A DNA stretch of 64,000 nucleotides, taken from contig OW121853.1 of NCBI GenBank assembly GCA_933228895.1, forward strand, positions 124,640,133 to 124,704,132. Direction: 5' to 3'. Shown one piece after another: positions 41,510 to 54,000 of the stretch. Made by a program: the position numbers and the translations under genes. The stretch comes from Platycnemis pennipes. Lineage: Eukaryota; Arthropoda; Insecta; Odonata; Platycnemididae. Below the pieces are notes generated by a model that made no database searches, was not told the origin of the DNA, and saw nothing but the letters and a program-made list of their open reading frames with translations. Numbering within the stretch: position 1 is the stretch's first letter; the number at the start of each line of letters is the position of its first letter.

Positions 41510-44025
41510 CTGATAACAAGACGATTTAATTTTCTAATTTCAATATATTAGACATTTTAGATTGCACCCATGTAATGACAAAACCTTAAAATAAAGGATG
41601 AAATTCATGTTACTTGAAATAACTTGGTTATAAAAGATAAATACATAAAACAACACAGACCTCACCTTCCATGCTTATGTAACGATCAGAGGGCAATGTA
41701 CATACAAGATGTAATTGAGAATGTTAAAGTAACTTAGATATACTGAAGTCAGAGATAAATTTAATTTCTCACCAAAAAACTACAACAATCATATGTTCCT
41801 TTTTAATTTCAAAATCAGGTGCATTGAAAATTTACATTTTAAAAATATCATGGCTGCCAAAAATATTATTAGGCAAGTATTTACTTATTAATATTTCATG
41901 AAATATTCAATTGAAAATAATACAAAAATTTTACATGCCAAACATTCTTGAAAGATAAGAATTACATAAATATGAAGAGATTAGCCGATAGAAGAACTCA
42001 ATGGAGAGCTGCATCTAACCAATCTGAGGATTGATGACTTATGATGATGATGCCAAACATTCTGAAGTACTGACTCTTAAGGCAGTAAAACCTTTGTATT
42101 AGGCCTAACTATTTTTAATTTGAAGCTGCAGCTGATAAAAAATTACTAAAATAATATTAGCATAGCATATACCACACAAAATATTACCGAGTAAAAATAT
42201 CTGTTGCACACCATTCTTAGTCTGTGCCTCCTGGTACACTTATGGCACTGGGCTTCCCAAGCAAAATCAAGCATCTGCTCTAAACCTATGCCCAAGGTTG
42301 ATATAAAATGCACAAACATAGGATTATAAGTATATTTCATATCTCATCACAATGATCTGGCCTTCACTCCTTTAAACAGCTCACAGAGTTGAACCCTTGA
42401 CAGAGCTAGCTGAAAACTAGTGATGCTGTGCATTGAGAGTTTATTTAGTACCATATAAACTCATGTACCACTTGCACCCTGCTTTTATTAGCGTAGAAAT
42501 AAAAAAAAAAAATTGGGGGCTCCTGTCATTCTTGTAGCTTGAAGTTTTGGGGACCTGAGAACTTTTGTCCAGTCCAAAGACTTCTGTTGCATAGTATGCC
42601 ACCATAGTATAGCAGCATTGGCATACGACAGGACACATTCAGTGAATACAGCCAATCAACTACGATATCTGGGAAAAAAGGTGCTCATGGTACATGAGTT
42701 TTTATGGTATTAGGGTAGTTAATGTGTTTATTGAAAGACCTGTTCAACTGATATGAGCTACGAAACCAATGAGATTCATTTGTCAGGAAAAAAAGGTATT
42801 GATTTAAAAAGAGTGAAAATTTGAAGACATTACTCATCCACTAATTTAAAATATTTTCACTGGAAAGATCGAAGGGAAAACTTGGAACATATGTCAACAT
42901 ATTACACAAAGCTGTACCCTAAAATTATTTACTAGATTGCACAGTACACCTGTAAAAAACCAGTCAGTGAATAAACCATTTAGCTGATTACATTCGCTAT
43001 TTATCAAAATGGAGAACTAGCGACCAGCTTGCATGAAAGGAAAAATACACACTTATACCTTAAACAGTATGGGGATATAGCATAGTTTATAAAAATAAAC
43101 TAAAAATACCCCAGTACAATGCAGAGTATATTACTGCTTAGCTTCAATGAAAAATATCTTATTTTCCATGTGTAACCTATTAATGCAGACAATCATGACC
43201 ATATCACAAATAGCAGGCAGATTTTAAAGGCACAACATTCAAAAAAAGTATGAGCAATGTTGCATGGACTGGTAAGAACAACATTTTGACTCAATTTTAA
43301 TGCAGTCATACATTATACATTGAGCAACTAGGATGATAAAAAGAAATCACAAACTCTTTTAGACTTCATCAACATTTGAAAATATCCACAGAAATTTCAG
43401 ACAGAACCTTGATTAAATATTAAAATGCATACTTTAATATAAAGCTTTTGTTTAGGTTAAAAAGATAAAATGATATAAAAGATTCAATCATAAATAAAAA
43501 CATGATTCCTATGAGGAAAACTTTTTTGACAATACAATTTATAGAATTTTTCTTAAAATAACTAATATAATTAACAACATTAGGAGAGTACCTATTAAAA
43601 TTTAATTTTACTCATGCTTAAATTATTTTTTGTAGGTATAAATTACTAAAACATAAATTAATTACCAATCAATATACCTAAAATAACCTTTGAGTAATAC
43701 ATAAATGATTTTTCTGCCTTGATTATGAAGGCACAGAATACTTAATTATGATTCAAATTTAACAAGGAGTGTAGAGACCATTCCGGATGATTACCATTAT
43801 TCATTCCCGGGGCCATAACCTAGATCTTTGAACTGCAAGCATCGATGATGCTTGGGGAAGAGACTTTACTCATCTTTAAGCTGTGGTGGGTTTACATCCT
43901 CATCCATTGTTCCAGTGATGCATGTCTCATTTCCAATTTCCGGACTATTTTCCCTACACACCATAGCTTTTGAATCCTGGGGATAATTTTTTTTGAGCTG
44001 ACTCTATTAGGTCAGAGGTTACGGA
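41510..44025. other. Intergenic region between convergent CFAP70 and CCDC9-like genes
   Basis: AT-rich. It holds the 3' end of an RTE retrotransposon (41955-42052) and presumably the 3' untranslated regions of both genes. TTTATT, read as AATAAA on the minus strand, occurs at about 42435 and 42483, but a CCDC9 poly(A) site is not assigned. Confidence 0.55.
41955..42052 (+). mobile_element. RTE retrotransposon 3'-terminal fragment
   Basis: The frame [20 protein letters not shown] is almost the same as the last residues of the RTE copy at 54979-55284 ([18 protein letters not shown]). It is followed by the same (ATG/GAT)n tail. It is severely 5'-truncated, as is usual for LINEs. Confidence 0.8.
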
Positions 44026-45074
44026 TTATGGAGACAGGTCAGTCCTGCCTTCAAAAGGCAAATCATTCACTGAATCAGTTTTTTCTCCTTCTTTGGCACC
44101 TGGTTCCTTCAGGCTCACAACTGGATCCCCAAATGCATTTGCATCTGCATTTTCTTCAAGTTTGCTGGGTGTGTCCAAGGTAGTCTCCATCGTGGCACTT
44201 AAAACATCCCCTGCGGCACTTCCCTCATCTCTGTATTGCTGCTCTTCAACAACACGATGATCACCTTCACCTTGAGACTCATTCCTCTCCTCAGTCACAG
44301 AAGCCACCTCTTCCTCATGAGGTACTTTTTCCTTCCTGATTGAACCAATTCTTTCACCACACAATTCTCCATCTATTTGCAAAGATGATTCTTCATGCCC
44401 TTTAGGAGCTGCTACAAGCACATCACCATCATCTTCTACAGCTTCATAATTTTCCTCAGCTTCCTCATCATACTCATCATGACAGCCATGATCATGCCCA
44501 TAAAATTCATCAGGTCTAACTTCATTTCCATTGTCCAATTTCTCACTTTTATTTGTGGATACTTCAACAATATCAGATTCTCTACAACCACCATTAGCAT
44601 CATAATCTCCTGGGATGGATCTGTCACTACTGTCTGATTTCTTGGCCACATCGGCATCAGAATAATCTGCACTCTCATTGCCACTTGTGGTTGCAACATC
44701 TTCCCATGAGTCGTCCCCGCCCTCGGAGATATTCTCACGAGAGCTTTCTCTCGAGAGTTCAGTCTTCTCAGCTAATGGACTTTCTACTTCCTTCTTGCTG
44801 AAAGATTGTTGTCCTTTTGTGACTGCTGGCTTCTTCTTTGGGCTGCCAAGTTCATGACTGAGGCCCCGCCCTGGAGGGAGAGGGGGCTTTTTTGAGGAGG
44901 CCTCAACCCTAGGAGGAAGTGCAGCTGCCTCCCGAGGACTGAATGTAGGGGGAGCTCTTCGGTGGAAAACAGGAGCATGGGTCTCCTTCTCGTCTTCTGA
45001 CTGACTGCTGTAGCTCAAACGGGGCTTCTGCCTAGGACCTACGCGCCCAGTCCCGGCAGCATTCATTGGGTTAA
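44026..45074 (-). CDS. CCDC9: CCDC9-like last exon, acidic tail
   Basis: Acceptor CACCTTGCAG (minus strand). About 350 codons, starting [20 protein letters not shown] and ending EGRTDLSP stop. Strongly Glu/Asp/Ser-rich with Pro-rich patches ([10 protein letters not shown]), predicted disordered. A local [19 protein letters not shown] block resembles the acidic region of CCDC9. Confidence 0.88.
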
Positions 45075-48000
45075 CTGCAAGGTGACAGGAATATAACAAA
45101 AATTATTAGAAAATATAAAAAAGGTAACACAGAGAATAAAATCCTCATCTGTAGTAAGACATGAACCTAGACCCTTGGATATCCTGTGAAAAATGTTACA
45201 AACAACACTTGCTCTCAAAACACATGTATTTAAAAATGAAATATAATCAAGTCCCCATTTTCATTGGAGTAGTTTTTATGCTCATAAGTACAAGAATGTT
45301 TTCAATGAATAATCTGAATGGTTTCAATGAATAATTGGTGCAGCAAATAAGAAATCCTCAACGGAAGTGAGCAGCAAGACATGCACCATCAGAGGAATTT
45401 AACTCCTCACTAAAAAATACAATTCCTGCATTAAAAATGATGGGGAAAATGACAAAATTTAGGCAGCAGATTCAAGGTGGAATTAAATGCTGGGCAATCA
45501 CTCAATTCTGCTTACAAACCCTTGGCTGCTACGATGACAGCTCTAGGAACCTACCAAAGCTGGTTACTTTGCAGCACTTTCTGTAATTTCTTGCCCCTTT
45601 GGAATTCCCTTCCCCTAAAGTGCAAGTGACATGGGCTGTTCATATTGTGGGTACAGTTACAAATGGAGTAACTTTTTCCTGCTCCTTTTGATCTCATTAA
45701 GGAGCAAGAGAAGTAGCACTTATGTACCATGGGAAATAGCAGAAGAAAACTGTTGTCAGGTATTTCAGTCTTTGCGTATGATTACTCTTAGATGCATCAG
45801 ATACCTCAACTATGGTGACAAAAAAACTGTAGAATATTGAGTTGAAATATCTCTTGTGTTATACTAACCCACTAAATTTTATGAATCTTGTAAATTACAC
45901 CACACCTATTGCAAGAGGAATAATGTATACTCTTCTCATATCTGCAATTATATGCATCATCAGAAATTCTATTTTCAGAGTCTACAGGATAAGTGCATGA
46001 TAAGTTAAATACAATAGGGTTAAGGAATTGCAAGACTTAGAAAGCAAATAACAAGACGATATTTAATAAAATAATACTTATTTGTCAGATATAAAAGTAA
46101 TATGGATGAACTTTGCTACACAGGCTCTTGAGGGCAATTTTAAAATTTAATTGATTCCTAATGCAAAATCCAAGGGGTAAATTAAACAAAAAAAGCCACA
46201 GTTAACAATGTATATCCACTTATAGCATGAAGTAACTTTGACAAGTCACATCTACTGAAACTTATAACTTCTGGGAGTATGTACTAACTTTGGTACAATT
46301 TGGCAAACTTCTATTAAATGGTGTACTTTCCTTCTCAAGCCTTGATGATTGCCAATTTTCTTCTCTATATTTGAACCTTTTCTTCCACACCCTAACAGGA
46401 GCAATTGAAAAGGAGCCTCTAAAAAATTGGTAATCACTTCTCAGGAGTAAAAACTGAGCAGTATGGAACACCAATTCTAATTGAGAAAAGTCATTTGCCA
46501 GGAAAGTCACTGGCGTAACGGCTCACCACCTTTATTACAGTGTCAATGACAGTGAGACAACTGAATAATGTTACCATAAAGGTAATACACATTAGGAGAA
46601 TTTTGTAACACTGTTTCTCCGTAGTATGTATCAGGGTTGCGACTCTTGCAGATTATGGAACTCGGATGATAACTACAGCAAAATCCACCTGATGGTACAT
46701 CAGATATGACTACTCATTATAGCTGACAGAATTCCAAATGCTTCTAACAGTGAGATCCACCATTGCCAAAAGCTTAACATAAGTAATACTCACTATAGCC
46801 AGTTGTGGACTTAGGTATAACTGTGTTTGGTTCTGGCAGTCTGGTTGTAAGTCAGTTTGAACAGGATTTTTTTAGTATATTTTGAAAAATCTACCTTTTG
46901 TGTACACCATTATTATCCCAGACCCAAACCTTTTTACAGCCAGCTAGTGATCTAATAATACGAAAATCCACAATACATATCATTGAACATGGAAAACTAA
47001 GTCCTTAGAGTTCCCTTCACAATGTTAGTTTTCATCCTCCAGTTCTGATGAAAGTCCATGTAGTTGATATTGCTGCTGATAAAAGACTGACAGTAGTGAG
47101 CATTGTAGCATTATGAAGCAGAACAGAGCTGGTCATACCACAGCCAAATGATTGGTTGTGAGTTGAACTGTCATAGATAGGTGTTATGACTGACTGCAGA
47201 GTGAGGCTGTATTTGGATCTTCCATTATCAAGAGAGAACTGAAAACAGAGGGTACTAACAAGAGCTAGGAGAGTTTTATGTCTGATTACCAAATACAGTG
47301 AAACCTCCTTATAATGAATTCGTAGAGACGGGAAAAATGATGACTTTGTTGTACAGAGGTTCGTTATATCGGTTCGAAGGCTGTGGTGGGGAGAGATGCA
47401 GGAGGGGGAACTTGAGATGTAATTGGTGCACGTAGTCACAGTCAAAGGTACAGTCATCTCTGCCCATCACTCAAAAATCCCACCTCAGCTAAGGTGTCAT
47501 GTTTCTTTCTTTTCTGCATTAAACATGGCAACATTGTAGTGATTGTGTGCTGGCTGGTAGGGGGCGTGGCGTGGTTTTAATAACATAATTTTACATTTCT
47601 GCCTTGGTATTTTTTAAAGAAAAAATAAAAATAGATAGTAATCTGTGTAGTTTGGTGGCTTTTTTTAAAAACATTTGCGTGTGTGTGCAAGAAGTCTGTT
47701 GTGGCAGTTGAGCCGTGGTATTTTTTCCGAACAAAGCACTACCTGACATTTCATCCATGTCGTTCACTGGAATTATTTTGAGATAATTCTCTCATTTATG
47801 ACGGAAAAAATCATCAGAAATGCCGAACATTATTTCGATATCGATGCATAGTAAAAACCTATAAATATAGAGAAAAATAATTTTTATGCAAAAAATTTGT
47901 TAACTAGAGGTTACCTATGTGCTTGGGCACAGGTATGGCCTTCGTAGGAGGATTCTCTACATTTTGTATGGGAAGGTCAAGGGACCAGGGCATGACTTTG

Positions 48001-51000
48001 TAATAGGGAGGTTTTCGTAAGAATTTCATTATAGGGAGGTTTCACTGTACTACAAAAGCCAAACTGGCTCATGACTAATTACATGACAACATAATCAAAA
48101 TAAACATTTAATAGAAAAGCAGTCAGAAGAAATACCAAAAGAAATCCTTACCTTTCACACTTTTGATGGGTTTGTTTGATAAAGAAATTTTAATTGAATC
48201 TCCACAGCTACTAATAACCCTATGCTCAAATTCCAAGTGTTCTTCAAGGTCATCATCATTTACTTCATTGCCTGAAGCACCTACAATTATAACTAAGTTT
48301 TAATGACATGCTTCACCAAACACAGTGAGAATAAAGACCAGAAAACATACACAAGAAATTATTCAGTCATTATTTAAGTAATTGTAAGAGCATAAGAGGA
48401 TCTGAGACATGCTCTACACTAAAGCACATTTCATATAATTCCAGACAAAAATTCGTATTTCATTGGTTCCTATAGGAAATTTTTCAAATTAAATTGTTGG
48501 CATATTACTGTAAAGTCAAGCCTAATATCTGATTCAAATAGAAACTCATTCAGTACAATTTACTCGGGAAGATTGCTTCTCATTCAATGCAAACAAAATC
48601 TACCTGTATCTGACAAAATAATAATATGTAATAATTTTATTTGTCCAAGGATATGGGACATAACAGGATACACATTTAAGTACGTTTAAACACAACATAA
48701 TACAGTCAAAAGCTCTCATGATTGAGGTATTTGTTGACTGAGTAATGCAGTTTTTTAAACGTAACAGTGCTTTAATTTTAATTAAAAATTATTGAGATTT
48801 CTCAATGTCTTTAAATTTTTTAGGGAGTTAATGATACAGGATGTTTGTATTCTATTAATTGTGCACTTTTAAATAGGAACCAATGAAACTCTTTGGTTAG
48901 TAATGCTTTTTAATTTTCAGTATTAAAATTTACAAAATCAATTCTGTCCATTCTTAGAAGAGCAAAATAACTTTACTGACCTTTGCTGAAATTGAATGCC
49001 ACAGTCTTTTTGTCCCCAGGTGTTCCTTTACTATGATAATCTGATTTCACAGATTTATCTGAGAACCTTGACTCAATCTCCTTCGAAGGAGAAGATGCCT
49101 CAGCCAACTCGTTGGTCACTGTGCGCTGTAATTTCAAATCTTCAAATTTGCAATCTTCAACATCTGTGTTTAAGTAAAGAGAATTCCATAATAAATAACT
49201 CTTCAAAGGTGATAAGCATTTAGTCAGATAACTGGGAGAAAATATTGAGATGTTTCCTGCTTACCTCTTTTTTTCTTTTTGGAAAATGAAGGTCTACCTT
49301 GATACTCCTGATTTTCACTGAAATAAGTTAACAGAGGTGGATAATAATAGATTAACAAAATATGTCTAGCCCAGTGTTTCTATTGATAGATAGATAGTTT
49401 TATTGGCCCCGTTGATATATTGTTACATATAAATGTCCAATAAAGAAAAAAGGTAAAATACAATAAAATGGAAGTACATAAAAGAAAAGTTAAACACCAT
49501 ACAGCAATATTATCAGTCATTCGACAAGAATTCTCTTACATTATGGAAACAATTGTCAAGGAAATATTTTTTCCATTTGATTTTAAAACACACATCTTTG
49601 CTCATTTTTTATTTAAACTGGCAAATTATTAAATAATTTGCAACCCATATGTGTAGGCCCTTTGCTGAACAGAGTAAGATTGTTTGTACTAGTTACATAA
49701 TTGGATTTTTTTCTTGTATCATGGTTATGAACATTTTTATTTGTCTTCAAGTTAAATTTACCTTCAAAAGTTTTTACTAGTAATATTGATTTGTACATGT
49801 AGATACAAGATAATGGCATAATATTAAGTTTTTTGAATAGGTCTCTACAACTCTTTTTTTGTCTTGCCTTACAAATGATTCTTATAGCCCACTTTTGTAG
49901 TTTGAAAATTCTTTCAGATTTAGGAGAATTTCCCCATGCCTCTATGGCATATTTCAATCTGCTATAAATATGTGCATAATATAGACTAATGGCTGTGTTT
50001 GTATTTGTTAGTGTTATCATCCTTCTGATCAAATAACACCCAGAGGCAATTGGAGAGGTAATATAATCAATGTGACTATCCCAACTGAGGCATTCATTTA
50101 AGTACAAGCCAAGGAATTTAGTACCTGTGGTACGTCTTAGGCTGCTGCCTGTAAACTTAATGTATGGACTAGAGTCAATTTTCTTCTGAGACGGATGAAA
50201 CAGCATATAATATGATTTACTCGTATTTATTAGAACCTTATTATGAAAACACAAACTCTCCATATTTGTGACAGCCTCCTTATTTATTATTATTGACTGC
50301 TTTCATCAAGCAACTTAAGCATTTCCATGCATAGGCACAGCTATAATTAATAATTTTACTTTTGAGTAAAATGTGTTGTTACATATTCTTCTCATTGATG
50401 AAGGAAGGGATAGTGATCAAAATCTGAATGATTCTCTTCTCCCTCCAAAAAAATGAAGTCAACAGAAGCAACTTTGTTCAGCATCTGAGATTTTCACAGG
50501 AAGTATTGAGCAAACAAGCCTTTTCAAAGTACATTCAAATGAATTAAATTAACTAGGAACTGAATTAAATTAATAAGAGACTGGCTTTGCATTTCTCTCA
50601 AGTTTGCTGCATGTATGTGGGCTTCACTTGACAACGGTTTTGCCGGCATTCCAGCTGGCATCTTCAGGTCGACTGCTGTGCTGCTTCAGCAGTTAAGGTG
50701 CCAGCTGGAATGCTGGCGAAACCGTTGTCAAGTGAAGCCAACATACATGCAGCAAACCCAAGAGAAATGCAGAGTTATTCAATGCCACACAGCGGAAACC
50801 TTAGAACGAACATGATAAGAGACTGGGCTGAAAAGTGTTTCAAAGCATTTACATTTCTATACTAAAAAAGAGGAAAGCACAAGCTCATAAAAAACTGCAC
50901 GATGACTATGGAATGTGGCCAAGAGGAAGGGTAGAGAGAGGGAAAATGAATTCTTGGTTGTTTAAGAAGTTTTTGAAGACTATAAGAATACACATGTAAT

Positions 51001-54000
51001 AGATCTGTAATGTTTTGACCTCTAGGTAGGCATACTGCCACAATAGGGTAGTTTCCTTCATCAAAGAAAATAGACTTCATTAATTGCGATCTGTGCCCTG
51101 CCATAAAGTATTTAATTTACGCAAAAAGTTTGTATTGAGAAATCCCAGTTTACTAGAGAATTAAATGTTAATTTTAAGGCCATTTGAAAAGGCTCTGAAA
51201 TGGCGGGGTGTGCTGCCTTCTTGCTGATGTAACAGGTAAATAGTTTACGTTGCGAGGCATACGAAAATTCATCTCGGGAATTTACCATTGTATTTCACGT
51301 CCCCTCAGCTCTAGTGAATATGTATTAGTAATAGCCTGTGAAAACTATCAATGCTCGAAAAGACTTCTATGTTAAACATGGTATTATTAGTCGTTTTATA
51401 GGATCAAGGACATCCTGCTCGTGGAGTGTTCTGTTACGGCGAAGCATGGTGTGAAGGTCGTGCGGCGATGGGCAAACTTCACGGTATGCTTGTGAAAGGA
51501 ATACTAACTAATTTTAAATGAATCAACTGCGTAAATAATATTGAATAAATAAATAAAAGTTAATTAGAATAAATTAACGGAATAAATACACCTCCGTTAC
51601 TAGTTAATAAGCTTTAACGGACTACAGCGTCTACTTGGAAGCGTCCGCAGCACCACCTGGTGGCGGGTAAAGGAAATAGTTTGACGTCACACGTAGGATT
51701 AACCGGCATGCAATAGTTTGCCGTCGGGTTTTTGCACCATTGATTTTTTTCACTTTTTAATTAATGAGGAAAAATACTTAACGTCATTTAAAAATTGAAC
51801 GGCTTAAAACACGTACTCCAGAGGTTATAAACTTTCGATCAAGACAATAAAAAAATAATCGGAAACTACCCTATCCATGCAGCAGACTTTGTATTTCTTG
51901 GTTATCAAGAAAAACCAGTAGGGTACGCTACCTGTAAGTCTATCTATTTGTATTTCATTTTATTAAGGCACATTTAGTAGTTGTTATGTGCTTACCATCT
52001 CATTATCAGTTCTGTTCGAGTGTTCAAACTGAAGGTGTCAGGTTTTGGTATGTTCCTTATGGAGGGAGCCCAGTCATGTTGAGTTCGGTTATCGCTAAAA
52101 TGCAGCTGAAATCAGTGTTGTAAGAGCTCTACCATTAAGTATTATTTATATGGATGGGGCATTTGAATCTTCAAATCCCTCGAATAATGCCTTTTTTCTC
52201 AAATCTTCGAATCTCAAGGAAAAACTAGATCTGAAAGCATTATAAAATTTATTCCTGGTCCAAAAGGTGAAGCCATCTCTGAGTGAAATAGATGCCTTTC
52301 TGAAATTTATAGAACTTGACAGGATCGGTAACATTGTGACTTTTACCAATAATTTTATTGACAGAAATGACCGACTGCTAATTTTCTAAGGGAGAGAGAT
52401 TGCAATAATACCACTCGGTTGGAGATAATGGCCCTTTTGGGGGAAATTTATCTTATTGGAGTGAAAAAAGGACATCACTGTAATAGTCAAGAATTAGGGA
52501 AGGCTGATGATGGTACCGGTATGCCAATTCTAAGAGCTACCTTTATCACAAAGTGCTTCCTTTTTATTGCGTTCTAAGATTTGATAACATCCACACTCGG
52601 AAATAGAGGGAAGGAACTGATAAGATTGCAGCTACTCGGGAATTACACACTAATTTCATGAATTACTGCCAAAAAAATTATAGCCTAGGTCAGTTTGTTA
52701 CAATTGATGAAATGTTAGTACCATTATGAGGGTGCTGTAGATTTGTTCAATATCTATATGTCCCAAGTATGGATTGAAGGAATATGCCTTATGTGATAGT
52801 AAAATGTAACTTTACGAATTTACTCAAGTTTTTCGGGCCTTCGACAGGATAAAATACAAGATCTAATGTTATTTTCGTCACAGCTGAGCTGAAAGCAACC
52901 GAGTGCATCCACCAGGTTGCGGAGGCTCGACCTCTACATATAGAGGTTAGCTGCGAGATAAGTGAGTTTACTCGTTGAATAAGCAGTTGTGGACAAAAAG
53001 CGATGCCATTCCGAGGGGGTATTGGTCTATCCCTGGGTAAGGTAGGCCTTAATTAATATAGAACCTGTGAAGATGTCGTAACTTGGCGACGAGAGGCCAC
53101 CAACAATTACACTTCTCATCACCCGGAGGATAGGGCAGCAGCTCTTCTTCATATGAGTGAAGGTGGGGACCAGAGTGGTTGGTACGGCGACATTCATTTC
53201 ACTCCAAATGTGGTACCATTTACTTTAACGGCTGTAGTACAGCGATGTGGAAGGCTAGGGGAAACCACCACCACTCCTGAGGAGTTGCAGCTACTCCACT
53301 CCATTCTTTTAATGAAGATGTGATGGAACCCTCTCGAGTAAAATATTCCGGAGGTAAAATAGTCCCCCATTTGGATCTCCAGGCGGGGATTACCTGAGAG
53401 AGTACATCAGTGAAGTGTGATAGACATTTTAGGGTATGAACGTGGAACGTGCGATCACTTCAGACCTGCGGAAGATTGGAGAACCTGAAGGTGGAAATGC
53501 GGAGAATGGACCTCAATGCATTAGGAATTAGTGAAATGAGATGGCCTGAAGAAGGAGACTTTTGGATAGGAAGTTATAGAATAATTCACACCAGATCACT
53601 GTATGGTAATGCTGGAGTAGGCATAATGCTCAGGAAGAGTGCAGGACTGCATGTGAAGAGCTTCCTGCAATACAGAGAGAGGATTATAATGGTGAAGATT
53701 AAGACAAAGCCTACAGATACCATTGTGGTGCAAGTTTAAATGCCTACGTCGGAATATGAAGATAAATAAGTGGAAGACATCTATGAGGATATCATGGAAG
53801 TAATAACAGACGTAAAAGGAGAAGAATACTTATTTTTTTTTGGAGATTGGAACGCTGTCGTTGGTGAAGGTAAAGATGAGAGAATAACAGGAAAATATGG
53901 CTTCGGAAATCGAAATGAGAGAGGAGAAAAACTTATAGAATTCTGCACACAACACAAGTTGGTGGTGGCAAACACATTGTTTAAAAACCACCAACGAAGA

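Noticed and set aside
44395..44738. Other frames in the CCDC9-like acidic tail
   Set aside because: Composition-driven shadow frames of the Glu/Asp-rich coding exon.
47032..47457. 141-codon minus-strand frame as a gene
   Set aside because: It runs across the border of the TA-flanked MITE and has no recognisable domain or splice framing.
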